Below the pieces are notes generated by a model that did not search any database, was not told the origin of the DNA, and was given only the letters and a program-made list of their open reading frames with translations. Position numbers and translations under genes: made by a program. A stretch of DNA of 64,000 bases from positions 688,854 to 752,853 of the forward strand of contig LT598454.1 in NCBI GenBank assembly GCA_900074725.1, written 5' to 3'. Each line of letters starts with the position of its first letter. Positions within the stretch are counted from its first letter, which is position 1. This DNA is from Lachancea dasiensis (lineage: Eukaryota; Ascomycota; Saccharomycetes; Saccharomycetales; Saccharomycetaceae). Positions 19,689 to 29,437 of the stretch are shown in pieces.

Positions 19689-20153
19689 TTACTCCACGAA
19701 AGGACCGCTTATAATGTCGGATCCATCAAGCGGGCTCAAGGTCAGCAGCATAGTACCTCTAATAACCACTAGGCCCAGGTCTCGCGTCTTACCTTCTATG
19801 ATCTTGGTATCATCCTCGGGATCTCTCAAATGCTCTGTAGTCTCGTCTAAAACCAGGTTCATCAGTTGATCGTAGCCCTTTAATGTTCCAATCACTAATC
19901 TTCCGCCCATCAATTTTACGCGAATTTTTGTGTCGGCATATTTGGCCAGGTTAACAATGGCTTCACGCTTAGGGCCTTCGAATTTACGCTTTCCTTGGGA
20001 TTGATTTTGCTGTTTGTCCTGCTGTTATCAAGTCAATTGTTAGTTTAAAGCTCGCAAGATTTGAGGACATGACCTGTCCTAGAAAGAGGACTGGCTTTCA
20101 TAAGTCGATTGTCTCAAAGAAACAAGCGTCCAATAACATACGGTTTCGCTCAT
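19689..20153 (-). CDS. LSM7: Lsm7, U6 snRNP and mRNA-decay Sm-like protein
   Basis: Spliced gene: exon 1 20142-20153 (MSET), exon 2 19689-20021, 114 residues. The 120-bp intron has GTATGT, an AACTAAC branch site and an AACAG acceptor. Exon 2 opens with a Gln-rich stretch, then KFEGPKREAIVNLAKY, VKLMGGRL (Sm1) and GLVVIRGTML (Sm2), which align with S. cerevisiae Lsm7, itself spliced. Lsm7 belongs to the Lsm2-8 ring that binds U6 RNA and the Lsm1-7 ring that drives decapping. It diverges from ALF1, matching YNL147W/YNL148C. Confidence 0.95.
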
Positions 20154-20303
20154 CGATGCGGTTGAAGCAAATGCCGGGTGTTTAGTTTGGCCGTAGTGTA
20201 TACTGTCCTTCAGCCATGTAGGAATAATTTTCACAATTTACCTTCCTAACATCAATAAAATTGATGGCATTGTCAGAAATCTGTGATAAAGACAGTACCA
20301 GTG

Positions 20304-21056
20304 ATGCCGCTAGTACACATTCTCTCAGATTTGTGCTCTATAAGTCGTGAAATAAACCTAGAATGGGATTGGAAACTGTTGTGCGAAAAGTTGACTCAAA
20401 TTAGTGGTGTGTTGCCTGCAGACATGCTATTCGAGATTGAACTTCAGGATGGTACCAAAAAAAGAGTGGAGAAAGCAGTTTCCAGAGCAGGTTCACTGCA
20501 ACAAACACTGGGTCAAGCACCCCTTATCATCCGCATTATAGACACCAATGAGAACTCGATAGCAAACGAACTAGCTCAAGACCCAGCTTTCAACTCTGAA
20601 AACACCAGCGGTGAGGCACCCTCTGGGTTTACGCTTTCGGAAGACGACTACCAACAACGATCAGATTCTGTTTTACAATGGAAGAAAAATTGCGGACTGG
20701 GTAAGTTCGACCCGAACTATCGCGCAAAGCTGGAAAAAGATTTGACTTTCCAAGCTGACTGTGCAACAGACCTTGTGCTAAATGAGCGTTGTCTGGTGAG
20801 CGCTAGTGACACCACAAGCGAAAGGAGAGGCTGGCTGCGATATGTAGGGAGCCTACCTGGGCCGCGAGGGGCGCAAGGCACTTGGTGTGGCGTAGAATTC
20901 GATGAACCCTGTGGAAAAAACGATGGAACCCTCGACGGCCATGTCTTATTCGGTCCAGTGAAACCACAGTATGGTGGGTTTGTAAAGCCCAGTAACGTTA
21001 AGACGTCAAGTGAATATCAGCCTATTGATGACTTTGCTTCTGACGACGAACTGTAG
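20304..21056 (+). CDS. ALF1: Tubulin-folding cofactor B (CAP-Gly)
   Basis: Predicted 250 residues from the ATG at 20304 (S. cerevisiae Alf1 is 254). A ubiquitin-like N-terminal domain (about 1-90) and a linker precede a C-terminal CAP-Gly domain (about 175-240) with the GKNDG motif. The protein ends in acidic DDEL. Cofactor B binds alpha-tubulin after release from the chaperonin. It is divergent from LSM7, about 150 bp between starts. Confidence 0.93.
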   Translation: MPLVHILSDLCSISREINLEWDWKLLCEKLTQISGVLPADMLFEIELQDGTKKRVEKAVSRAGSLQQTLGQAPLIIRIIDTNENSIANELAQDPAFNSENTSGEAPSGFTLSEDDYQQRSDSVLQWKKNCGLGKFDPNYRAKLEKDLTFQADCATDLVLNERCLVSASDTTSERRGWLRYVGSLPGPRGAQGTWCGVEFDEPCGKNDGTLDGHVLFGPVKPQYGGFVKPSNVKTSSEYQPIDDFASDDEL

Positions 21057-22028
21057 GGGAGTTTCAAGCAACTTTGAAATTGGTGTTTTAAGATCAGTCT
21101 AGAATTCTAACTAAAATCTAACTTATTCAGAAACAGCTACGAGGTGATGGTTTTTGATTCGAACTGTTTTTTGACTAATTTCAGCTAACAGTTTGGCTTC
21201 CATATAATGCGTGTGCTAAATGCCACTAATTGATATTTTGGTAGCCAATAATAAGACCTCAGGCATCTTTGGTGAAGATATTGTTTTGAAATTCACTCAT
21301 GAGGCAAACAAAGCGAATGTGCCCGTGAAATAATACGGCTTTAGCACCTTGGTAGATCTATGTGGTCATTGAAAGGCATTTTTTATTATTATTGTCATCG
21401 TGGCTTCACTTGGAGTTATTTAATGGTGACTGGTATCAGTACACGAAGTTAACCTTCTAGTTCCCGAGGTCTACAGCAAATTCATTAAGCACTTCATGAA
21501 CCCTAAGATTCCGCTTTCAAGCTAGAGATAATGTTTTTCGAGCGACATCTGGTTTATATGTCACCCATACGACAGCCCAAGTTATAAGTTATCTACTTTA
21601 CGGGATAGTTCCCTTCGCATCGGTATAAGTCCCAATAGATTGGGCTTTTCCAGAAACCTTGTAAGGAGGGCGAGGACAATTTCATCAGTATGCTAGGCGT
21701 CACAAACTGTCTTTTTGAGTCAGCACGTAGTTTTTGCGAGAATGCTGAGCGATTAACAGAATATGAGCAATGGCGAGGGATGTTAAATAATTTACAAATG
21801 CCTGAACTGGAAAGGAGTTCAGAGTCATCGCCCTGTTTCATTGGAGGTCCAGTTGGCAGGAGAGTACAGGACTAAAGCTGTTACACTCGTCCCCGATGAT
21901 CTTTAATCTCTGGAATCATGACATTTCCACGCCAACAATCGCTCGAATGCCTGATGAGATACTTGCAATCGTCAAGAACCAGTTTGAAAATACGTTATTC
22001 CTCAATTTAGTTGGTGCTAACCGATGAT
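21057..22028. other. Spacer between ALF1 and MSH1 with gene-like fragments
   Basis: There is no intact gene, but two protein-like stretches overlap in different plus-strand frames. One at about 21648-21875 contains LFESARSFCENAERL and EYEQWRGMLNNL. The other at about 21802-22026 contains FNLWNHDISTP and MPDEILAIVKNQFENTLF. They could be the remains of a decayed host gene or chance. MSH1's promoter must lie within this stretch. Confidence 0.35.
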
Positions 22029-24908
22029 ATGCAACTGAACCGCACCCTTAAATGGTGCCATAAACGATTGGTTCCCAATTGCCCCACCGGTAAACTGCGC
22101 TTTGAAAGCACATCGACTGTTCGAGGAGCCACCGTTGAAAGGCTAAAGATACCGATAGACCAAATTAAAAGCATCTCCGAGCCACAGATAGACTTCGGAT
22201 TGCCAATTGCGGTTGCGAAGTCCAGAAGGGTCGCCAAAGGCGCACGCAATGTAAGCAACGCTTTACCGCCCACGCTGCAATACGTCCGTGATACTATGGA
22301 CAGACACAAGAACTATGTAGTTTTAACCCAGATGGGCTCCTTTTACGAGCTCTACTTCGAGCATGCTGAAATATATGCTCCTAAGCTGAACTTGACGCTG
22401 ACCAGCCGTGAGTATACACACGGTAAAGTATCCTTTGCAGGTTTTCCAGTACACCAAATCCAGCGCCATCTCAAAGTCTTGGTCAAGGATCACGGATATA
22501 GTGTTGCTATTGCTGACCAATTTTTAAAAGATTCTTCAATTACGAATGAAACCAACCGGTTTCTCAGGCGTGTCACCAGAATTGTAACACCAGGTACATT
22601 CATGGACGAGGCGTTTGAAAATCTCCAAGAGAATACTTATCTTTTGAGTATTGAATTTCCAGGAAAAGCTACTCTCAGAACTGCTGATATTGACATGAAA
22701 ATTGGCTTGTGTTGGTGTGACATCTCAACAGGTGAAGTATATGTACAGCAGGTCTCTCTGAAGGATACTGTGTCCGCTATTACAAGAATTGGGCCTCGAG
22801 AAATACTTCTTGATGAAGAATTGATGAGTTTTTCGCTAGAAAAAGGAGAGTGGTTCACTGAACTGGTTGAACTTAAAAAGTATTTTGTAAAATACCAGCG
22901 GCTTCCTTCTGGTCACAGAGAAATGAAAACTTTTTACCATCTTTTCAACTGTGACGAGGAGGTTGATCGAAGTTTTGCCAAACTAGACTCAACCGTTCGT
23001 GACTTGACGCAAAAAGAAACAGCAGCGCTAAGGAATATACTCTTTTATATCGAAGAGCATTTACCGAACGCTCAGGTAAACTTACAAACTCCTCAGCGGC
23101 AGCTAACAACATCCATCATGCAAATCGACTCTAGAACAAACTCCTCTCTAGAACTTACCTCTACCATGAGATCTAATAGCAGAAAGGGTTCATTATTATC
23201 TGTTATACGTCGTACGGTAACTCCTTCGGGTAGTAGACTCTTGTCCCAATGGCTATGTGCGCCATCTTTGAACCTTTCAGAAATCCATCGGCGCCAAAAG
23301 CTGGTGAAACTCTTTAAAGAAAATGATGACTTGATGAAAACGATCTTTAGGACATTAAAGCAAACATATGACATGCCGCGTATCTTACAAAAATTTACAT
23401 TCGGTAAGGGAGAGGCGACAGAGCTGCTCCAATTGGCTCATTCGCTTCAAAGCGCCGGAGTTATCTTAAAACTGCTTCAAAAAGCATCTGAAAAGACGAA
23501 TAAAATGCCTCTAACAAAGCTTACTAGTTCATTGATATCTCCTTTGCAGTGCAATGAATTTTTGATAGAAAAGGTGCTCGGCACTTTGGATGAGGAGCAG
23601 TTCCTCAGATCTCGGAAAGCTCCGGCAGAATTCGAGAGCCTTGGTACAGAAAATGGTGGACAAAAAGGCCTAGACGTCGATCCACTTGGGGAATCTTCAC
23701 CTTGGGTTGTTCAATCGAATGCCTCTTCACAATTGCAAAAGCTTCATAAACTTCATAACGAACTTTTGGTAAGCCGTGACATTTTGCGCCATGATCTGGA
23801 ATCATTCTTCACTACTAAATTCCAAGCTAGAACCGTTCAGCTCAAACTTAAGCAAAGCAATGAATTTGCTATCCACATCACAGCCAGTCCTTCAAACATC
23901 AGAGAAATTATGTTTAAACTTAAGGAAGGGCTCCTGTTCCGGGAAGAATTGTTCCGTGTTATACAAAAGTCTGCACAAACATGCTGGTTGAGTCATGAAT
24001 CCTGGCTCGAGCTTGGACACGAATTAGAACTCACCGCAATGAAAATAAAAAAGGAAGAGAGCGCCTATATGAATGAACTCAAAGGCGAATTTGTAAAAAG
24101 AAGTTCTTCTATTAGGCGCATAGCCCATACTTTAGACTATCTTGATGTACTAACATCCTTTGCTAAATTGAGTTTAGAGAAGAGTCTAACTTGCCCTTCC
24201 GTTAATTCAACGACGGAATTCAATGTCACCTCTGGTCGTCACATAATGGTAGAAGATGCACTTTCTACTAAATCTTTAGAGCATTTCACGCCAAATGATT
24301 GCAATATCCAAGCTCAAGAACTCTGGATAGTAACTGGTCCAAACATGGGCGGTAAATCGACGTTCCTTAGGCAAAATGCAATAATAGCAATTTTAGCTCA
24401 AATTGGGTGCTTCGTTCCTTGTAAATCGGCAACAATTGGTCTCGTCGATAAAATCTTTAGCCGTATGGGCTCAGCCGATGATTTATACAATGAAATGAGT
24501 ACATTCATGGTAGAAATGGTCGAAACTAGCTACATTCTAAATGGCGCCACATCAAGCTCACTTGCAATATTGGACGAAATAGGAAGGGGGACCAGTGGAA
24601 AAGAAGGTGTCAGCATTGCTTATGCTACCTTAAAGCATCTGATTGAAAGGAATAAATGTCGATCACTCTTTGCGACGCATTTTGGAACCGAATTACAAGC
24701 ACTGGTGAGGGGTAAATGCCACCCCGAACAGCAACAGAAGATTTCCTTTTATCAAAGTGCTGTGCTTGATGTTGGTGAAAATGAGTTTTACTACGATCAT
24801 CGGCTAACACCAGGGGTTTGTACACAATCAGATGCAATAAAAGTTGCGTTGAGGGCTGGTTTTCCTAGGGACTCGTTATTGCATGCGGAAGAAGTACTGA
24901 AAGCTTAG
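22029..24908 (+). CDS. MSH1: Mitochondrial MutS homologue Msh1
   Basis: Predicted 959 residues, exactly the S. cerevisiae length, when started at the ATG at 22029. The N-terminus is basic and suits mitochondrial import. The mismatch-reading motif FYE is present in QMGSFYELYFEHA (about residue 106). The ATPase has Walker A TGPNMGGKST (about 768-777) and LDEIGRGTS (about 848). Msh1 maintains mitochondrial DNA by binding mismatches and suppressing rearrangement. It corresponds to YHR120W. Confidence 0.96.
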   Translation: MQLNRTLKWCHKRLVPNCPTGKLRFESTSTVRGATVERLKIPIDQIKSISEPQIDFGLPIAVAKSRRVAKGARNVSNALPPTLQYVRDTMDRHKNYVVLTQMGSFYELYFEHAEIYAPKLNLTLTSREYTHGKVSFAGFPVHQIQRHLKVLVKDHGYSVAIADQFLKDSSITNETNRFLRRVTRIVTPGTFMDEAFENLQENTYLLSIEFPGKATLRTADIDMKIGLCWCDISTGEVYVQQVSLKDTVSAITRIGPREILLDEELMSFSLEKGEWFTELVELKKYFVKYQRLPSGHREMKTFYHLFNCDEEVDRSFAKLDSTVRDLTQKETAALRNILFYIEEHLPNAQVNLQTPQRQLTTSIMQIDSRTNSSLELTSTMRSNSRKGSLLSVIRRTVTPSGSRLLSQWLCAPSLNLSEIHRRQKLVKLFKENDDLMKTIFRTLKQTYDMPRILQKFTFGKGEATELLQLAHSLQSAGVILKLLQKASEKTNKMPLTKLTSSLISPLQCNEFLIEKVLGTLDEEQFLRSRKAPAEFESLGTENGGQKGLDVDPLGESSPWVVQSNASSQLQKLHKLHNELLVSRDILRHDLESFFTTKFQARTVQLKLKQSNEFAIHITASPSNIREIMFKLKEGLLFREELFRVIQKSAQTCWLSHESWLELGHELELTAMKIKKEESAYMNELKGEFVKRSSSIRRIAHTLDYLDVLTSFAKLSLEKSLTCPSVNSTTEFNVTSGRHIMVEDALSTKSLEHFTPNDCNIQAQELWIVTGPNMGGKSTFLRQNAIIAILAQIGCFVPCKSATIGLVDKIFSRMGSADDLYNEMSTFMVEMVETSYILNGATSSSLAILDEIGRGTSGKEGVSIAYATLKHLIERNKCRSLFATHFGTELQALVRGKCHPEQQQKISFYQSAVLDVGENEFYYDHRLTPGVCTQSDAIKVALRAGFPRDSLLHAEEVLKA

Positions 24909-24945
24909 GAAAACTGTATCTTTTAGACGAAATATAGAGAAGAAT

Positions 24946-26559
24946 TTAAAAATGCTGTTCGTTTTGATGCTGGTTGCCTTGGTCCTGGGTCTGCTGGGTC
25001 TGCTGGGCCTGCCGGGCCTGTTGGGCCTGTTGATTCATGAGTATTTGCTGTAGCTGTCTCACTTGTTGCATATTTTGAGCTTCAGATGCAAAACCTGTTT
25101 GTGTAGCCATCTGTGGCTGAGGAAAGCTCGCCGTAGAATTCACCTGAGGATGAGAATATCCTGGATTAGCGGGTATCTGGGGCTGAACGTAACCTGGATT
25201 TGGGGACATATGCGTCTGATGATACGATTGGGTGACTGATGGTTGCATCTGGGGGTACATGCCCTGAGGTTGTCCAAAATATTGTTGCGGATAGTTAGAA
25301 TGACTGAAATCTAGAGGTAAACGAGCTGGTTGAGTTTGGGGAGCATGGGGGATGTGTGTCTGCCTGAAGTCCTGTTGTACATATTGGTATCCGTAAGGAT
25401 ATGGGTAGCCTTGATTTTGATAGGCTAAAGTAGTTTGAGCACCATAAGGGGAGTGAGATTGAGAATACCCGGCAGCATTCTGAGGTGGTAAAGTGTGTTG
25501 TTGCGGAGGGAAACGATGCTCTTGTTGCTGCTGATGATAGTATGGAGAATTCACTTGAGGTCGTTGTTCCGAAGCTCGCACTTCGTTTTGACGAGCACTG
25601 CGCGGTCTATAAGAGCTAGAGTTTGCCTCATCATTTTCCCAAGGTGTTGTGTTCGTTTTTGGCCTGGAACGAGGCAGGAAGTCCGTGGACACGCGTTTCT
25701 TGCCAGCGACAGTTTCTGTCATTTGCACAACCTCTCCCTTGCGTTTCTTAGACTGCTTTTTTATCTTCTTGTGTAACGCCTCCTTTTCGTCGTCCGAGAA
25801 CTCTTGCTCGTCCTCAGGAAGCTCCTCATCAAACCCGTTAGAAGCGTCTGTGCCACGCAGACGTCTCAATTCAAACGTATCTTGCCAGTGGGCCTCAGGT
25901 GCGATGTAAAAAACCTTCTGACCAATTTTGGTGGCTAGTTCTTGGTACAGTTCCGACTTAGCCTTTGGAAATGACACTCTGTAGAAGGGTGCCTGCAGCG
26001 GGCCGAAAACTTCACATAGTGGGCCCAACAGTTGACGATCGTGAAGACATAACAGCGACTGCTCCTTCAAGACACGCTGTTCTGCAGAGGCAGTGGACTG
26101 GACGATGATATTATGATCAAATGCAGATTTGATGATTCCAATCTCCTGTATGGGAGTATTGGCGGTGATCTGGAAATTTTCAGGGACTTCGAAAGTGGCT
26201 TCCTCAGTAAGCTCGTTTTTCGACTTAATAGGACCTTGCGCTGCGGGCTCTTCGTCCTCGTCGTCCTCGTCCATTACCTGAACTTCTGCACCGCTAGAGT
26301 CATCGGAACTCTCATCCGAGGAGGAGCCATCGGCCTCCTCCGACGATGCCGAGGTCTCGCTCGCTGAAGAAGTACTTCCAGATCCACTAGTATCTCTGGG
26401 ATCATGCGGCTCTTCCTCTTGCAGTTTCGTTTCTTTATCTTGGGTTACATTCGGAACCTCCTCATCACTACTAATTTCTCCAACGTCTATATCGTCGTGA
26501 ATAGGTAATGGCTTGGCATCTGGGTTTTTCAGAGCCTCGCCAAATAAATCGGAGCTCAT
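24946..26559 (-). CDS. NAF1: H/ACA snoRNP assembly factor Naf1
   Basis: Predicted 537 residues. It starts MSSDLFGEALKNP like the S. cerevisiae protein. An acidic Ser/Glu/Asp-rich region is followed by the Gar1-like beta-barrel domain (about 130-235: NFQITANTPIQEIGIIKSA, LGPLCEVFGPLQAPFYRV). A Lys-rich stretch and a long Pro/Gln/Tyr-rich tail end in Gln-Ala repeats. Naf1 loads Cbf5 onto H/ACA RNAs before Gar1 replaces it. The repeat-rich tail makes it longer than the 492 residues of S. cerevisiae. It is divergent from ESBP6 as in YNL124W/YNL125C. PAC and RRPE motifs lie upstream. Confidence 0.95.
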   Translation of the reverse strand: MSSDLFGEALKNPDAKPLPIHDDIDVGEISSDEEVPNVTQDKETKLQEEEPHDPRDTSGSGSTSSASETSASSEEADGSSSDESSDDSSGAEVQVMDEDDEDEEPAAQGPIKSKNELTEEATFEVPENFQITANTPIQEIGIIKSAFDHNIIVQSTASAEQRVLKEQSLLCLHDRQLLGPLCEVFGPLQAPFYRVSFPKAKSELYQELATKIGQKVFYIAPEAHWQDTFELRRLRGTDASNGFDEELPEDEQEFSDDEKEALHKKIKKQSKKRKGEVVQMTETVAGKKRVSTDFLPRSRPKTNTTPWENDEANSSSYRPRSARQNEVRASEQRPQVNSPYYHQQQQEHRFPPQQHTLPPQNAAGYSQSHSPYGAQTTLAYQNQGYPYPYGYQYVQQDFRQTHIPHAPQTQPARLPLDFSHSNYPQQYFGQPQGMYPQMQPSVTQSYHQTHMSPNPGYVQPQIPANPGYSHPQVNSTASFPQPQMATQTGFASEAQNMQQVRQLQQILMNQQAQQARQAQQTQQTQDQGNQHQNEQHF

Positions 26560-26615
26560 TGACACTATCTGGAACGATTGAGAAAGCTGTGTGGTATGTC
26601 TAAAGCGAACAACTT

Positions 26616-26655
26616 GCTCATCGCTGTTGTGTTGACGACAGCCATCCGAAAATTT
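26616..26655 (-). promoter_or_regulatory. PAC and RRPE-like elements upstream of NAF1
   Basis: GCTCATCGC (26616-26624, PAC) and GAAAATTT (26648-26655, RRPE-like) lie 57-96 bp from the NAF1 start. This pair marks ribosome-biogenesis genes in yeast (Dot6/Tod6 and Stb3 sites), which fits the role of Naf1. Confidence 0.65.
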
Positions 26656-26659
26656 GAGA

Positions 26660-27596
26660 GCATCATGTGCTCGACGAAAATGCTGGCCGTCTCAAGTAAA
26701 CGACAAAATTGAGACTCAGTGCCAAGAGGCTCGCCGAAAGCACGGGAGAGTCTACCCAATCGTTGCCATAAGAACACTGTTCTCATCATGTGGGGCTACT
26801 TTGCGTTTCGGGTAAATACGAGGATCAATATAAGATAAAATGGCCGAACCAGTGGAAGGGTGGCCTTCAACCCGCTATAGCAAGCAGCAATTACAGGAAT
26901 AAGAAGACCGCGCCCGACTGAGCGACTGGCTGGCTTTGAGCAAGTCACTTTCCCAACTTTCGGCCCTCAAATATATATATCACTATGGACTATTCTGTCG
27001 CTGACGCGGCCAAAAAGAAACGATAATGACGATATACAAATAAAGCTCACAATGAACCTGGGACGTTCCCCGCAAAGCTCCTGTGATCCGAGAGATTGTT
27101 TTCTCCTTACAATGCTAGTCATTCGCGGTATTATATCAGTGATTTATCCATCTCAATCTTCATGCAAATAGTTTGACAATCTATAAATCTATATTTTTAC
27201 CTAAACCTACCTGTTACTCATCTATCAGAAAGCCATATCTACTATTTACCTCCCCAGGGACACTGGTGATCGACCTCTTTTGTCAAGCTCCCTCGCGTTT
27301 TCCAGTGTGGGTTCGTCGCATACACGAGTTGGAGCGAGTCGAATTAGTTATCTATCTGTCATCAGCCGGCATCGAACTTCCTAATGAGGAAACTGGAATT
27401 ACTATCAAGAGCTATCTATGGCTTTTTTTGACTCATCTCGAGAGCGATGAGTAGTATAATAGGATCATGATTAAGCCCTACCCAGGACTAATATTACGTC
27501 TGCCAAGTCTGTTCCAACTAGTTTTGTTAAATTTCAGTAGTTCAGAGCATGGCAGCATAGACACTTTGTATCCTCCTCAACGTTTAGATTATCGAA
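26660..27596. other. NAF1-ESBP6 divergent intergenic region
   Basis: About 940 bp with no supported gene. The longest plus-strand frame (27173-27454) has no internal ATG. A long promoter would suit ESBP6. An ATATATATA tract lies near 26972-26980. Confidence 0.55.
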
Positions 27597-29402
27597 ATGG
27601 CACCATCCATTAACAGCGATGTGTCCTCATTGCTGTCGACGACAACAGCAGCGAGCCCGATTGCAAGAACGGCAAGTGAAAAGAGGCAATCTGACCTCGA
27701 GGATGCTACGCAGAAAATGATGAGGAAAATATCGTCAAGGATGCCGACCAGTGTGTACAGCATGCGCCATGGTGATGATGATGATGATGATGATGATGAC
27801 TATGAAAGTGAAGATTTAGACGAGCTGCTGGAAAATCAATTTGAAATAGAGGATGCGTTTCGAGTCAAGACTAACAGACTGGCGGAGGAATCTTCTGTGC
27901 ACCCATCGCAAACAAGCGTGCCGTTGCATGGCCAAGATACGCAGCATAGCGTGGTACAGAAGGTCTTCACAAACCAAACTACAGGGGATCTCAGCCTACC
28001 GCCCGATGGAGGATATGGTTGGGTGTGTTGTATATGTCTTACGATGATATACTTCTCGACCTGGGGTATTAGCGCTGCCTCCGGTATTTTCTTGGCATTT
28101 TACCTCAATTCCGACTCTTTCCCCGGCGCGACGAAGTATGATTATGCAATCATTGCGGGTTTGAACGCTTTCGGTGCCCAAGCGCTGGGTCCCAGCTCAA
28201 TGATCACTTCGCGAATTTTCGGCTTGAAGCTGACAATGTACGCAGGTGTTGTAGTTTTATTTCTCGGGTTTTTTCTAGCTTCGTTTGCTACTAAGCTGTG
28301 GCAACTATATCTGACCCAGGGTTTTCTATTTGGCGTGGGGATTGCAATGGTCTTTGTCCCAGCGACTACTATTCTTCCGGGTTGGTTTCTCAAGAAAAGA
28401 TCAACGGCGTTTGGCATTTCACTACTGGGCACGGGAGCTGGCGGTGTCATCTACTCTGTTGCTATTCAACAAATGATTGACAGGACTGGTGATCAAAGAT
28501 GGGCATTACGCATGCTTGCAATTGCTGGGGCAGCAACCTGTGCAGTTGCGACATTTTTCATGCGTCAACGGATTCCGACTAAACCTTCTGGTCTAAAGTC
28601 CTGGATCGCAATCAAACAGCAGTTTCAGCTTATCTATCAGTGGAGGGTTGTGAAAACTTACAAGATCAATTTGATATCTCTGTGGTGCGCTCTGGCGTTA
28701 TTTGGTTACAATTTGATGGTTTTCACAATGTCTGCCTACGGTGTTTCCAAGGGTCTGTCCTCGCAGCAGGCTTCCTTGTTAACTATTGCCTTGAACTCTG
28801 CACAATGTGTAGGAAGGCCGTCTATCGGGCTTCTTGGTGATCGTTTTGGCCGGGTTAACGTCACCGTGGCATTGTCCACCCTGCTAACGATTTTTCTTTT
28901 TGGCTTTTGGATACCATCACATACTTTCATCCAGCTGATTATGTTGTGCATTTGCTTAGGTTTAATCATTGGTGTCGCAAACGTGATGAATATTGTCCTT
29001 ATTGCTGACGTATCTGGTGCAGACGATTTTTTACCGGCTTGGGGGTACTGCAACATGTTCACCGCACCATTTCTTCTCGTCAGTGAACTTATAGCTCAAG
29101 CACTTGTGGATGAAAACAACAAGGTTAATCCCTACCTTTACACCCAGATCTTCACTGGTTTATGCTTCTTTGTAGCTCTTCTCTTAGTTTTGTTACTGCG
29201 AGAAATCACAGTCAAAATAAGGTTCAAAGCAAGCCTCAGTCGCATTGAGAAACTTCTTACTGATCTTGAGTTGGATGACGACAAGTCAGTTTCGCGCTCT
29301 ACAAGAGATCAGCTTGAATCTCAACGTCAAGAGTGTTTAGAGTACCTTCAACCAGGTATCGGCACTTTCTTTCGCCGCGTGTTTTGCAAGACTAAAATTT
29401 GA
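27597..29402 (+). CDS. ESBP6: Monocarboxylate-transporter-like permease Esbp6
   Basis: Predicted 601 residues. The acidic N-terminus carries a run of nine aspartates (GAT microsatellite at about 27775-27799). A 12-helix MFS transporter of the MCT family follows, opening with LPPDGGYGWVCC, the MCT signature [D/E]G(G)xGWxV. The loop GDRFGRV lies mid-protein. S. cerevisiae Esbp6 (Mch3) is a plasma-membrane or vacuolar member linked to acid tolerance rather than proven monocarboxylate uptake. The C-terminal tail has a short coiled region. Matches YNL125C. Confidence 0.93.
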   Translation: MAPSINSDVSSLLSTTTAASPIARTASEKRQSDLEDATQKMMRKISSRMPTSVYSMRHGDDDDDDDDDYESEDLDELLENQFEIEDAFRVKTNRLAEESSVHPSQTSVPLHGQDTQHSVVQKVFTNQTTGDLSLPPDGGYGWVCCICLTMIYFSTWGISAASGIFLAFYLNSDSFPGATKYDYAIIAGLNAFGAQALGPSSMITSRIFGLKLTMYAGVVVLFLGFFLASFATKLWQLYLTQGFLFGVGIAMVFVPATTILPGWFLKKRSTAFGISLLGTGAGGVIYSVAIQQMIDRTGDQRWALRMLAIAGAATCAVATFFMRQRIPTKPSGLKSWIAIKQQFQLIYQWRVVKTYKINLISLWCALALFGYNLMVFTMSAYGVSKGLSSQQASLLTIALNSAQCVGRPSIGLLGDRFGRVNVTVALSTLLTIFLFGFWIPSHTFIQLIMLCICLGLIIGVANVMNIVLIADVSGADDFLPAWGYCNMFTAPFLLVSELIAQALVDENNKVNPYLYTQIFTGLCFFVALLLVLLLREITVKIRFKASLSRIEKLLTDLELDDDKSVSRSTRDQLESQRQECLEYLQPGIGTFFRRVFCKTKI

Positions 29403-29437
29403 ATATACCATTGAACTCATTAATGCATTAAAATTTC

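Noticed and set aside
27173-27454. 93-codon frame upstream of ESBP6
   Set aside because: It starts at TTG with no internal ATG, has no recognisable domain and lies in a promoter region.
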